Numbered from the stretch's first letter, positions 32,083 through 41,059 are shown. The stretch: 52,017 nucleotides of DNA from an uncultured Clostridia bacterium (GCA_937876985.1 CALEFT010000050.1:1-52017), one strand, 5' to 3'. The notes: generated by a model not told the origin, from the sequence alone. Numbers and translations are program-made.

Positions 32083-33909
32083 ATGACAGAGAAGATAGAT
32101 ATCTTGAAATTGACGCCTAATCAACATCAAGCACTAGTGTGTATGTTTTTTGCGATGTTACCTAAAACAGATGAACGATATAAAATGCGAAATGAGTATT
32201 GGGAAATATTAAGTAATCGGTTTAATAAAAAAATAAACACATATAAGAATCATAAAGACTCTTTTGACCCATATTTTGAAGCTAACGGAAGAGTGGGACA
32301 TAAAACAAATAGGAGCTTAAAAGATCAATCGGGGCAAGCTTTCCAAGATGTCTATGATAGATATAGCCAATATGCTTTGGAAGAAATAGAGTTGGCTGTT
32401 CAGGATGTTATAGCGTTATATAAAGTTTCTGATAAAAATTATATGGCCTTAAGATTGACTGAGCCGGACACTGTGCATAAATTATTAGCAGGGGAGAAGG
32501 ATTTCGTTGTTGACGGCGTGACTGATTTGGCAGATGAGTTAAAGAATGGTAAAGTAATATTTGTTGCGCTTGGTGGAGATAAGGGCAGATCAGAGGTTGA
32601 TTGGGAGACTGGGTTTTATGCAATAGCACATGTTAGTAAAGAGCCTTATGATGTAGGTTATGAAAAAAATAAAAGAGGGAAAAATTACTTTAAGTTTAAT
32701 ATGCATGTAGATGTTGTGCTGGATTATCCTATTCCCAGAAGCGGTTTTCTCAAGTACCCAGATACATATGATGCAGCATATATTGGATTGGAAATACATC
32801 GAGATAGGTCACAAGCAAATTCATCCTTAGAAGATGAGAAAGCAGTTGCAATTATTAGAGCAACAATTGATTGCATGCCACATATGAAGGAGAAGTTTGC
32901 GGAGATTTTTTCTGATGAATTTATGCAACGAGTATTTGGGTGTGCTAATGTTTTGGTTCCTGCATCTGTAAATTATGGTGAGGATTTGAAAAGTGCCATA
33001 AATGAACAATTCAGCGAAATAGATGATGATGGAAAGGATGACATACAATATGAATCTTATAGTAAAGAAGATTTCTTAAAAGAGGTCTTTATGAGCGAAG
33101 ATGAGTATGAATTGTTATCAGAATTATTGCTGAATCGAAAAAATATCATTTTGCAGGGTGCTCCGGGCGTTGGTAAAACGTTTATGGCAAAGAGATTGGC
33201 ATATTCTATATTAGGCTGTAAGGATAAAAAGCGTGTTCAAATGGTTCAATTCCATCAGAGTTATAGCTATGAAGATTTCATTGTTGGATATAGACCAACT
33301 GGAAACGGATTTGAATTGGAATATGGGCCGTTCTACAAGTTCTGTAAACAGGCAGAAAAAGATAATAGACCACATTTCTTTATAATTGATGAGATTAACA
33401 GAGGAAATGTAAGTAAAATATTTGGTGAACTCCTTATGCTGATAGAAGCTGATAAAAGAGAGGAATCTTTAAAACTTTTGTATAAAAAAGAAGAGTTTTC
33501 TGTGCCTAAGAATGTTCATATCATAGGAATGATGAATACTGCAGATAGAAGCTTGGCAATTATTGATTATGCTTTAAGACGTAGATTTGCATTTTATGAT
33601 GTTAGACCGGCATTTAATAATAGTATGTTTATAGAAATGACTGAGAAAAAGGAAAGTGAAAGTCTGAAAAGATTGATTTCTTATGTGAAGCTCTTGAATG
33701 ATGATATAAGAAAAGACGATTCGCTTGGAAGTGGTTTTGAAGTTGGACACAGTTATTTCTGTACAACCGAAGATACACAGATAGATAAGAAATGGATTAA
33801 GTCTACTGTTGAGTATGAAATAATACCGTCGATTAATGAGTATTGGTTTGACGACAGAGAAAAAGTGGATGAATGGTCCGCAAAATTGCGTGGTGTTGAG
33901 AATGATTAA
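32083..33909 (+). CDS. mcrB: McrB-like AAA+ restriction GTPase/ATPase subunit
   Basis: A 608-residue AAA+ motor of the McrB family, which forms hexamers that translocate DNA and drive the McrC nuclease. The N-terminal 300 residues are a distinct DNA-recognition or scaffold region without a recognised domain. Walker A is GAPGVGKT at 359-366. Walker B is FIIDEINRGN, with Asp436-Glu437 and the McrB hallmark NRGN at 439-442. The sensor region GMMNTADRSLAIIDYALRRRF is also typical. AGGAGG stands before the ATG at 32083. Its last 8 bases overlap mcrC. In LlaJI and BsuMI the equivalent protein works with site-specific m5C methylases rather than against methylated DNA. Confidence 0.9.
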   Translation: MTEKIDILKLTPNQHQALVCMFFAMLPKTDERYKMRNEYWEILSNRFNKKINTYKNHKDSFDPYFEANGRVGHKTNRSLKDQSGQAFQDVYDRYSQYALEEIELAVQDVIALYKVSDKNYMALRLTEPDTVHKLLAGEKDFVVDGVTDLADELKNGKVIFVALGGDKGRSEVDWETGFYAIAHVSKEPYDVGYEKNKRGKNYFKFNMHVDVVLDYPIPRSGFLKYPDTYDAAYIGLEIHRDRSQANSSLEDEKAVAIIRATIDCMPHMKEKFAEIFSDEFMQRVFGCANVLVPASVNYGEDLKSAINEQFSEIDDDGKDDIQYESYSKEDFLKEVFMSEDEYELLSELLLNRKNIILQGAPGVGKTFMAKRLAYSILGCKDKKRVQMVQFHQSYSYEDFIVGYRPTGNGFELEYGPFYKFCKQAEKDNRPHFFIIDEINRGNVSKIFGELLMLIEADKREESLKLLYKKEEFSVPKNVHIIGMMNTADRSLAIIDYALRRRFAFYDVRPAFNNSMFIEMTEKKESESLKRLISYVKLLNDDIRKDDSLGSGFEVGHSYFCTTEDTQIDKKWIKSTVEYEIIPSINEYWFDDREKVDEWSAKLRGVEND

Positions 33910-34963
33910 AATTCAAAATGTGTATTACATGCTATCTTATGCATTTCAGAATTTGAATGAAGTAGAAGTAAAAAAATATTCTGCTGAAAAGTTTGAGTTT
34001 ATTGACGATTTGTTTACGGCTATTCTTGCAAAAGGAATAGCTAAACAGGTCAAAAGAGGACTAGGGAAAGAGTATGTTTATCATACAGAAGAAATAATGT
34101 CTCCTAGGGGTAGAATTAATGTTTCGGAGACTTTGAAACTGAGAGCTGTTCAAAAGAATAGTGTATCTTGCGATTTAGATGAGTTGGTAGAAAACACCTA
34201 TATGAATCAAATCCTAAAGTCCACATCTTTACTGTTACTTCACTCAAAGGATGTAGCAAAGGAAAATAAGAAGCAGTTGAAGAAAGTATTACTATTTTTT
34301 TCGAATGTAGACACGATTAATTGCAGGAGTATTGATTGGAGTAGGTTGCAGTATAATCGGAATAATGCATCATATAAAATGCTTATGAATATCTGTTATC
34401 TAATAGTTAAAGGCATGTTGATATCGGAGAAAGAAGGAGACCTGAAGCTCAGTAGATATGTAGATGATCAGCAGATGCATGTGCTATATGAGAAGTTTAT
34501 ACTAGCATACTACAAAAAGCATTTTCCGGAGCTAAAAGTTACACAGTCACATATTCCATGGAACACAGATGATGGAATGATAGAGCTTTTACCTCGTATG
34601 CGATCAGATATAATGATTGAATATAAAGGGAAAACGTTAATTATTGATGCAAAATATTATGAATCGGCTATGCAAAGGAATAGTCGTTATGGCAATCAAA
34701 CCATACATTCACATAATTTGTATCAGATTTTTGCTTATGTAAAAAATAAAGATAAGGAGCATAATGGCGATGTAAGCGGTATGTTACTTTATGCAAATAC
34801 AGATGGTGAAAATCCAGATAAAGATTATCTGATGGATGGAAATAAGATAAGTGTAAAGACATTGGATTTGGATTGTGACTTTGAGGATATAAAAAGTCAA
34901 TTAAATACTATTGCAGAAATTTGGTTAAAAGATAATGGTATTACATATGACAATGTTAGTTAA
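33902..34963 (+). CDS. mcrC: McrC-like PD-(D/E)XK restriction nuclease subunit
   Basis: A 353-residue McrC homologue, the nuclease partner of McrB. It starts IKIQNVYYMLSYAFQNL, a common McrC opening. The nuclease core is MRSDIMIEYKGKTLIIDAKYY, with Asp236 and Asp249-x-Lys251 as the PD-(D/E)XK residues. The start ATG overlaps the end of mcrB (ATGATTAA), so the two subunits are translationally coupled, as expected for a fixed complex. About normal length. Next gene 31 bases downstream. Confidence 0.9.
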   Translation: MIKIQNVYYMLSYAFQNLNEVEVKKYSAEKFEFIDDLFTAILAKGIAKQVKRGLGKEYVYHTEEIMSPRGRINVSETLKLRAVQKNSVSCDLDELVENTYMNQILKSTSLLLLHSKDVAKENKKQLKKVLLFFSNVDTINCRSIDWSRLQYNRNNASYKMLMNICYLIVKGMLISEKEGDLKLSRYVDDQQMHVLYEKFILAYYKKHFPELKVTQSHIPWNTDDGMIELLPRMRSDIMIEYKGKTLIIDAKYYESAMQRNSRYGNQTIHSHNLYQIFAYVKNKDKEHNGDVSGMLLYANTDGENPDKDYLMDGNKISVKTLDLDCDFEDIKSQLNTIAEIWLKDNGITYDNVS

Positions 34964-34994
34964 AGGTTTCTAATATTGGTAGTGGAGGTGTCAT

Positions 34995-35426
34995 ATGGAT
35001 AATCTGACAAAAGAACAACGGCATAAAAATATGCAGAATATCCGTGCTAAGGATACCAAGATAGAAGTTATATTGAGAAAGGCATTATGGGATAAGGGGT
35101 ATCGATACCGTAAGAATTATGAGAAGTTACCGGGGTGCCCCGATATAGTGTTGACAAAATATAAAATAGCTATTTTCTGTGATGGAGAGTTTTTTCATGG
35201 AAAAGATTGGGAAGTATTAAAACTGCGATTAGAGAAAAGCGATAACAGTGAGTTCTGGATAAGTAAAATATCTCGTAATAGAGAGCGGGATGATGAAATT
35301 AATATAAGGTTGCTGTTTGAAGGTTGGACTGTTGTACGGTTTTGGGGCAATGATATTAAAAAGCATACAGATGAATGCGTAAGAGTGATTGAAGAAACAA
35401 TATTCGATGTTTTACTAGAAGAATAA
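34995..35426 (+). CDS. vsr: Very short patch repair endonuclease (Vsr)
   Basis: A 143-residue Vsr homologue, which nicks beside T:G mismatches produced when m5C deaminates to T, so that repair restores C:G. TKEQRHKNMQNIRAKDTKIE opens the fold. GCPDIVLTKYKIAIFCDGEFFHG contains Asp50 (catalytic), Asp63 and His68. The zinc-site cysteines and histidines of E. coli Vsr are only partly kept. Its presence next to two m5C methylases fits a role in limiting C-to-T mutation at the sites they modify. It lies within the operon, 31 bases after mcrC and 19 before methylase 2. Confidence 0.85.
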   Translation: MDNLTKEQRHKNMQNIRAKDTKIEVILRKALWDKGYRYRKNYEKLPGCPDIVLTKYKIAIFCDGEFFHGKDWEVLKLRLEKSDNSEFWISKISRNRERDDEINIRLLFEGWTVVRFWGNDIKKHTDECVRVIEETIFDVLLEE

Positions 35427-35445
35427 TTATGGCAGAGGTGTAAAA

Positions 35446-36699
35446 ATGTTTACCAATAATTATAAATATAATTTTATAGATGTATTTTCAGGAGCAGGAG
35501 GGTTGTCCGAAGGTTTTTTTAATTGTGGTTTTAATCCAATAGCTCATGTAGAAATGAATATTTTTGCGTCAGAAACATTAAAAACACGTTCATGCTATTA
35601 CTATTTTAACAAGATTGGAAACATGAATTACTATTATGACTATTTGAGAGGAAATATATCGAGAGATGAATTATATGGAGCTGTTCCAGAAGAAGTTTTA
35701 AGTACGGTGATAAATGAAGAAATATCAGATAAATCGTATAAAAAGATATTTGATAAGATTGATAGGATAATGGAACAGGATAGTGTTGAAGAAGTAGATG
35801 TTTTGATTGGTGGTCCTCCTTGTCAGGCTTATTCGTTAGTGGGGAGAGCATCAGCACCAGGAGGAATGGATGAAGACCCTAGAAATGATTTATACATTCA
35901 ATATGCTAGGTTTCTTAATAAATATAAACCTAAAATGTTCGTGTTTGAAAATGTTCCGGGCATGTTGACAGCTAAAAAAGGGGTGATATGGAAAAGAATC
36001 CAACAGAGATTAAAAACAGTTGGATATAATATAGAATATAAATTAGTTAATTCTCATGATTTTGGTGTGTTACAGAATCGAAAAAGAATTATTATAATAG
36101 GGTGGAGAAAGGACTTGGACTTAAGCTATCCTGAGTTTTCGCAGGTTAAGATTAAGGCAATTGTAAATGATATATTAAGTGACCTACCACGATTAGAGCC
36201 AGGTGAAACAAACAATGAATATGTTGCAAATCCGAGTGAATATCTACTTGAGACAGGAATAAGAAAAGAAAATGATGTTTTAACGGATCATCAAACAAGA
36301 AACATTAGAGACGTTGATAGAGATATTTATAGAATTGCTGTGGAAATGTGGAATAATAATCACGGAAGGTTACGTTACACAGATTTACCAGAAAACTTGA
36401 AGTTTCATAATAATAATATAGCTTTCTTGGACAGATTTAAGGTGGTTGAAGGAGATATGGAAAGTGCACACACGATGTTGGCACACATTTCCAAAGATGG
36501 TCATTACTATATACATCCAGATATTGAGCAGGCTAGATCATTATCTGTTAGAGAAGCAGCTAGAATACAATCATTCCCAGATGACTATTATTTTGAAGGG
36601 TCAAGAACTGCTAAGTTTGTTCAGATTGGTAATGCTGTACCGCCGTTGATGGCAAAAGGTATAGCGAGTGCGGTTTTGCAATTGTTGGAAGCGTTATAA
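35446..36699 (+). CDS. DNA (cytosine-5) methyltransferase 2 of the McrBC-type operon
   Basis: A 417-residue m5C methyltransferase, distinct from methylase 1. Motif I is FIDVFSGAGGLSEGF. A 70-residue insertion separates it from motif IV, GGPPCQAYSLVG, with catalytic Cys126. Motif VI is FENVPGMLTA, motif VIII VLQNRKRIIIIG, and motif IX-X RIQSFPDDYYFEGS..QIGNAVPP. Having two methylases with one restriction apparatus suggests an asymmetric recognition site whose strands are modified separately, as in LlaJI, or two recognition sites. It is 15 bases before the GHKL gene, well inside the operon. Confidence 0.9.
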   Translation: MFTNNYKYNFIDVFSGAGGLSEGFFNCGFNPIAHVEMNIFASETLKTRSCYYYFNKIGNMNYYYDYLRGNISRDELYGAVPEEVLSTVINEEISDKSYKKIFDKIDRIMEQDSVEEVDVLIGGPPCQAYSLVGRASAPGGMDEDPRNDLYIQYARFLNKYKPKMFVFENVPGMLTAKKGVIWKRIQQRLKTVGYNIEYKLVNSHDFGVLQNRKRIIIIGWRKDLDLSYPEFSQVKIKAIVNDILSDLPRLEPGETNNEYVANPSEYLLETGIRKENDVLTDHQTRNIRDVDRDIYRIAVEMWNNNHGRLRYTDLPENLKFHNNNIAFLDRFKVVEGDMESAHTMLAHISKDGHYYIHPDIEQARSLSVREAARIQSFPDDYYFEGSRTAKFVQIGNAVPPLMAKGIASAVLQLLEAL

Positions 36700-36714
36700 G
36701 AAAGAGAGGTCTAT

Positions 36715-38823
36715 ATGGAAAAACAGCTTAGTTTTAAATCTCGTGCAAGATTAATGCCCCAAATTGGTGATCAGCTAATAAAAAATGAAAGCATTGCACT
36801 ACTCGAGTTGGTTAAAAATGCATATGACGCAGATGCGCCTAATGTATGGGTGGAAATGTGGGATGTTGACAAACCTAAAGCAGGAAAAATTGTTGTCAGA
36901 GATAATGGAGATGGAATGGATTTATTCACGATAGAAAATTCGTGGATGGAAATAGGAACTGATAATAAAAAGAACCTTCTTGAAGAATATATTGCTAGTA
37001 ATAAAAAAAGTGCACTGGGCAGACTACCAATGGGAGAAAAAGGAATTGGTCGATTTGGTGTTCACAAATTAGGAAATAAAATTACATTAGTTACAAGAAT
37101 GCTAGGTAAAAAAGAGGTTGTAGTAAAGATTGATTGGACTATTTTTGAGAAATATGAGTATTTGGAGCAAGTGCCAATTACAGTTATTGAAAGAGAACCA
37201 GAGTATTTTGTTGGCGATCAGAAAGGAACATATATAGAAATTACAGATTTGAAGAACGTATGGACAAGAGGAAAACTTCGAGACGTTTATAGATCTGTTA
37301 TGTCGTTACAATCTCCATTTGAAAGTATACAATCATTTAAGGTTGTTTTTGATACAAATCATGGTGAATGGCTAGAGGGGTTATTGACCATAGATAAAAT
37401 TAAAGACCATGCGCTATTTTTTGCTGATGTTGTAATCGAAGGCGATGAAATTGTTGAATTAAATTATGAGTTTAAACCATGGAAGGTACTAAGTAAATTA
37501 GAGGAAAAACAGATTAGTAGAACTCATATTCAGATGTGTCGTGAAGAACGAGAGAACAATAAGAAAGAATTGAAAAGCATTGATCTCAGCGAATTAAATA
37601 TCGGAAGAGTTCGGATGAAATTGATGATTTTTGATTTAGACAATACAATTTTGTCATACGGTGTGTCTGATAAAAAGGGATTAAAAGAATACCTAAAAAA
37701 TAATGGAGGGATAGCGGTATATCGTGATAATATTCGTATTTATGAATATGGAGATTCTGGAAATGATTGGTTGCAGTTAGAGTCAAAAAGAATAAATGCA
37801 CCAGGGACAACACTTAGTAGCAAAATAACAATAGGCGCAATTTATCTAGATAGACAAGACAGCAGTGGCTTAATAGAAAAAACGAATAGAGAAGGCTTTG
37901 TAGAGAATGAAGCTTTTGAAGAGTTTCGTTATGCAATTATAAATGCAATAGAAAAAATACAAACTTTAAGAAATATAGATAAGGATTTGTTAAAAAAGTA
38001 TTATGGCCCTTCTGGAAAAGCCGAACCAGTATTGTCTAGTATAGAGGATTTAAGAGTTGTAGTGGATAAAAATATTGATGATATAAAATTGCGGAATCTT
38101 ATTCATAAGTCATTAAGAAATATAGAAATAGATTATAAAAATATAACAGATGTCTATATTAGAAGTGCTTCGGCGGGCCTTAGCTTAAGTGTGGTAATTC
38201 ATGAGATAGAAAAAATAATAGCAGAACTACGAGCTGCAATTATGAGTGAGAACTCTACGGAACATGTTAAAAATCTCGTGTATGACTTGTCAAGAGTTAC
38301 AGATGGGTATGCATCTGTCATCAAGTCTAAGAAACAATCACTTGTAAACGTGTCAGAATTGATAGATGATGCGCTTTTTAATGTAAAATATCGATTAAAA
38401 GTACATGAGATTGATGTAGATATACCATACCAAGAAAAGAAAATCAAAGATAAGATAAAGTGTGCATCTAATCTTGTGATTGGAACAATAATGAATCTAG
38501 TTGACAATTCAATATATTGGTTAACATATTCTCATGTAGAAGATAAGAAGATGTATTTTGATATATCGATGGATTACGAAGGATTTATAACAATCATAGT
38601 AGCTGATAATGGATATGGTTTTACTTTGCCGACTGACCAAATTGTCAAACCGTTTGTGACGGATAGAGTTGGTGGCATGGGTCTAGGGCTGCATCTGGCC
38701 GATGAGATAATGAAATCAAGTGGAGGAAGATTGATATTTCCAGACAAAGGAGATGTGTATCTGCCAGAAGAATTTAAAAGAGGGGCAGTAGTAGGACTTT
38801 CATTTCCTATGCAGGAAGAATAA
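36715..38823 (+). CDS. Double GHKL ATPase: N-terminal MORC/Hsp90-like, C-terminal histidine-kinase-like
   Basis: A 702-residue protein with two complete GHKL ATP-binding folds. The N-terminal one (residues 1-200) has ELVKNAYDAD (Glu31, Asn35), VRDNGDGMD (Asp63) and MGEKGIGRFGV (107-115), as in MORC/MutL/Hsp90 ATPases. Residues 200-430 form a middle transducer-like region. From 460 it resembles a histidine kinase: VVIHEIEKIIAELR with His496 as a possible phospho-acceptor, MNLVDNSIYW (N box), VADNGYGF (Asp631) and GGMGLGLHLADEIM (653-). No membrane or sensor domain is present. The next gene has a receiver domain, so they could form a cytoplasmic phosphorelay linked to restriction. MORC-like ATPases near m5C methylases have been noted in the literature on restriction systems. 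Confidence 0.8.
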   Translation: MEKQLSFKSRARLMPQIGDQLIKNESIALLELVKNAYDADAPNVWVEMWDVDKPKAGKIVVRDNGDGMDLFTIENSWMEIGTDNKKNLLEEYIASNKKSALGRLPMGEKGIGRFGVHKLGNKITLVTRMLGKKEVVVKIDWTIFEKYEYLEQVPITVIEREPEYFVGDQKGTYIEITDLKNVWTRGKLRDVYRSVMSLQSPFESIQSFKVVFDTNHGEWLEGLLTIDKIKDHALFFADVVIEGDEIVELNYEFKPWKVLSKLEEKQISRTHIQMCREERENNKKELKSIDLSELNIGRVRMKLMIFDLDNTILSYGVSDKKGLKEYLKNNGGIAVYRDNIRIYEYGDSGNDWLQLESKRINAPGTTLSSKITIGAIYLDRQDSSGLIEKTNREGFVENEAFEEFRYAIINAIEKIQTLRNIDKDLLKKYYGPSGKAEPVLSSIEDLRVVVDKNIDDIKLRNLIHKSLRNIEIDYKNITDVYIRSASAGLSLSVVIHEIEKIIAELRAAIMSENSTEHVKNLVYDLSRVTDGYASVIKSKKQSLVNVSELIDDALFNVKYRLKVHEIDVDIPYQEKKIKDKIKCASNLVIGTIMNLVDNSIYWLTYSHVEDKKMYFDISMDYEGFITIIVADNGYGFTLPTDQIVKPFVTDRVGGMGLGLHLADEIMKSSGGRLIFPDKGDVYLPEEFKRGAVVGLSFPMQEE

Positions 38824-38838
38824 ACAGGAGGACAAAAG

Positions 38839-40308
38839 ATGGAGTTACCAAAGAATGGAAGTATTGTGATTGTTGATGACCAAATTACAGAAGCGCTTCC
38901 GCTAATGAATGCATTAGCCAAAAGAGGGGTGTCCTATTCATATTATGATGGTAAAGGAAAGAGCTATCCTGCGAAGCCATTAGATAGTGTAAGATTGATT
39001 TTTTTGGATATGCATTTAGATGAAACAACAGGTGGTGCGACAAGTACAAAAAATATAGTCAGTTTGTTAGTCGCAGGAATAAGTGCACTTGTAGCTGAAA
39101 ATAATGGACCTTATGCCGTTATGGTTTGGAGTAAGCATGATTCGCAACATCTGGCAGAATTGAAGGATACTTTGTTAAATCAAGATAGTGTGCCGTGTAA
39201 ACCAATTGCCGTATTGAATATGGAAAAAACAATGTGCTTTGAATTGCAAAATATATGTATGGACGGAAAAGATACAAGTGCAATTTGGATGCTAAAAGAT
39301 GGTGGTTTGGAGATTATAGAGCAAAATTTAAAGCATCAGTTGGAAACAGTGGATGCATTTTTGCTAATGTGTAATTGGGAGAACGGTGTTAGAACTTCTG
39401 CAAGAGAAACAATTCGAACAGTTGCTTCCATTTTTGATAATGATAGCCAGAAGTGGAATGAGAATTTAAAGGCCTGTATGGTGAGAATGGCGAAAGCGTA
39501 TGCCGGACATACATTAGAAGTATCAGATGCGAATGTCATACGCAATGCATATTATTCGATGAATAGTATTGTAAATGATGTTAATGGTGTTCAGGTCGAA
39601 TGCGAGGCTGAGTCAGTTAGCAAGGATATCGCTGTTTTACAGAAACGAGATGGGGTTCGAGGACATATTATTGTCTCTGATTTTTTTGATGGAAAAGAAT
39701 ATATTGTGGCGCATGAGGAAAAAACGTTTCGTTTGTATGAAGAACAAAAGGTTATATGTGAGAGTGGTCAGATTAATAGTATTTTCACTTTAAAGAAAGA
39801 TGAATATGATAAAATTAAAGAGAAATTGTATGAAATGTATTGGGACAGTGTAAGTAGTATCAATTCATCGCTGAATATAAGAAGTTATATACTTGATTTA
39901 AATAGACCCGGAAACATATATAAAGCGTCAGATGGAATGAAAAAAGAATTGTGCGAGGAATACAATTTGGATTATTCATCAAGCGAGATCGTAGGAATCG
40001 AATTAGAGATTTCACCATTATGCGATTATGCTCAAAAAAAGAGGATGCGTTTTAGAATGCTTCCTGGATTGCAGATTCCTTGTACTGTAAAAGTAAAAGA
40101 TAGTAATAAATATACTACGGTTACTGTTCCTATGAAGCTTAACGGAAAAAGAGCAAGGCTTTTGTTTGATTTTAGATATTTTACATCTGAGAATATGGAT
40201 TATTTAAATGGAAAAGAACCGCTATATGCGATTGGAGATGAATTGTTGCAGACTATAAAGGATGAATTGTCTGCGCATGGAGTAAGAAGTGGTATCATCT
40301 CTGTTTAA
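38839..40308 (+). CDS. Receiver-domain protein with large novel C-terminal region
   Basis: A 489-residue protein. Residues 7-115 look like a CheY-type receiver: SIVIVDDQ (Asp13, Asp14), LIFLDMHLD (Asp57, candidate phospho-acceptor) and AVMVWSKHD (Ser98, Lys99). Residues 120-489 are not a standard response-regulator output such as a winged helix. Visible motifs there are GHIIVSDFFDGKEYI, GIELEISPLCDYAQKKRMRF and MLPGLQIPCTVKVKD, and the region is predicted mixed alpha/beta. The gene lies 15 bases after the GHKL kinase-like gene, ends the operon and is followed by a terminator. It is a candidate effector or regulator phosphorylated by His496 of its neighbour; the output activity is unknown. Confidence 0.7.
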   Translation: MELPKNGSIVIVDDQITEALPLMNALAKRGVSYSYYDGKGKSYPAKPLDSVRLIFLDMHLDETTGGATSTKNIVSLLVAGISALVAENNGPYAVMVWSKHDSQHLAELKDTLLNQDSVPCKPIAVLNMEKTMCFELQNICMDGKDTSAIWMLKDGGLEIIEQNLKHQLETVDAFLLMCNWENGVRTSARETIRTVASIFDNDSQKWNENLKACMVRMAKAYAGHTLEVSDANVIRNAYYSMNSIVNDVNGVQVECEAESVSKDIAVLQKRDGVRGHIIVSDFFDGKEYIVAHEEKTFRLYEEQKVICESGQINSIFTLKKDEYDKIKEKLYEMYWDSVSSINSSLNIRSYILDLNRPGNIYKASDGMKKELCEEYNLDYSSSEIVGIELEISPLCDYAQKKRMRFRMLPGLQIPCTVKVKDSNKYTTVTVPMKLNGKRARLLFDFRYFTSENMDYLNGKEPLYAIGDELLQTIKDELSAHGVRSGIISV

Positions 40309-40346
40309 GAATTAAGGAGCTTTTACATAATTATGCATATTACAAC

Positions 40347-40371
40347 ACTTTTGGTCACGTTGACCAAAAGT
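40347..40371. repeat. Perfect palindrome, twin of the operon terminator stem
   Basis: ACTTTTGGTCA and TGACCAAAAGT flank CGT. The terminator at 40391 uses the same arms with an ACG centre, so the two are inverted copies of one another 20 bases apart. Confidence 0.75.
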
Positions 40372-40390
40372 TTCAAGTCAACATTATTAG

Positions 40391-40424
40391 CCACTTTTGG
40401 TCAACGTGACCAAAAGTGGTTTTT
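40391..40424 (+). terminator. Terminator of the restriction/GHKL operon
   Basis: CCACTTTTGGTCA and TGACCAAAAGTGG are perfect 13-base arms around ACG, with a T run after. Confidence 0.85.
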
Positions 40425-40661
40425 CTTACCAATATTCGGGCCTTAGGGGAACCCTAAAGTGAATGCCCTGGGCGTGAAGTTTCTGGCGTAAAGTATACAA
40501 TTTTAGGCGTATCCTGCTTCTTTCGCAGTCCAATTACGTAGACAAATTCTACATTTTTGGAATTTTAGACAGAGCCTCTGAAACCCTTGATTTTACTGGG
40601 TTTCTCAGTCCGGAGACACTGAAAAGTGTACAGCGATGTTGGATTCTATTTGGAGACATTG
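40425..40661. other. Intergenic stretch without a supported gene
   Basis: About 237 bases between the operon terminator and the right direct repeat. No open frame of note. It differs from the sequence left of the first repeat copy, so the repeats end sharply. Confidence 0.5.
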
Positions 40662-41059
40662 AACAAGGCTATGACTGAATGGATTGGCACAAATATGAAC
40701 AAATTGAGTACATCTTAAGTAGAAATTAAAGGAATACGCAGAGGTATTGAGAAAAAACAGCTGATGAAGAAAATCATCGGCTGTTTTTGAATTAGTAGTA
40801 AATAAAGTAGCAAAAAAGAACTACGCAGGATTAAAATGTCGGTGTAAATGACGGTATAAATGTCGGTATAAATAAAACAGAAAAAGCTGTACTAGGTATT
40901 TTAATAAGTAATCTGGAAAAAACGGCTGAGGAGATTGCTGTAGATGTAGGTGTGACAAAGAGAACAATAGAGCGGACGCTGGTAAGTTTAAAGAAAAAAG
41001 GTTTAATAGAGAGAATTGGATCTAATAAGAGCGGAAACTGGGTTGTTATACAATAACAG
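40662..41059 (+). repeat. Right copy of the ~398-bp direct repeat (wHTH gene tail, frame intact)
   Basis: Matches 26263-26659 with about five differences. Here the A run is full length, so the winged-helix tail of an AlbA_2/AAA_4 or Fic-type regulator reads through to ERIGSNKSGNWVVIQ and a TAA. The N-terminal part of that gene is missing, with a stop just before the readable part, so this is a pseudogene fragment. The end of the repeat touches an integrase remnant. Confidence 0.85.
40754..40787 (+). terminator. Terminator inside the right repeat copy
   Basis: The same 14-base hairpin as at 26355-26388, ending in a T run. Confidence 0.7.

Noticed and set aside
36715..40308. Ordinary membrane two-component system
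   Set aside because: The kinase-like protein has no membrane or sensor segment, has an extra Hsp90/MORC-like ATPase, and the receiver protein has no standard DNA-binding output.
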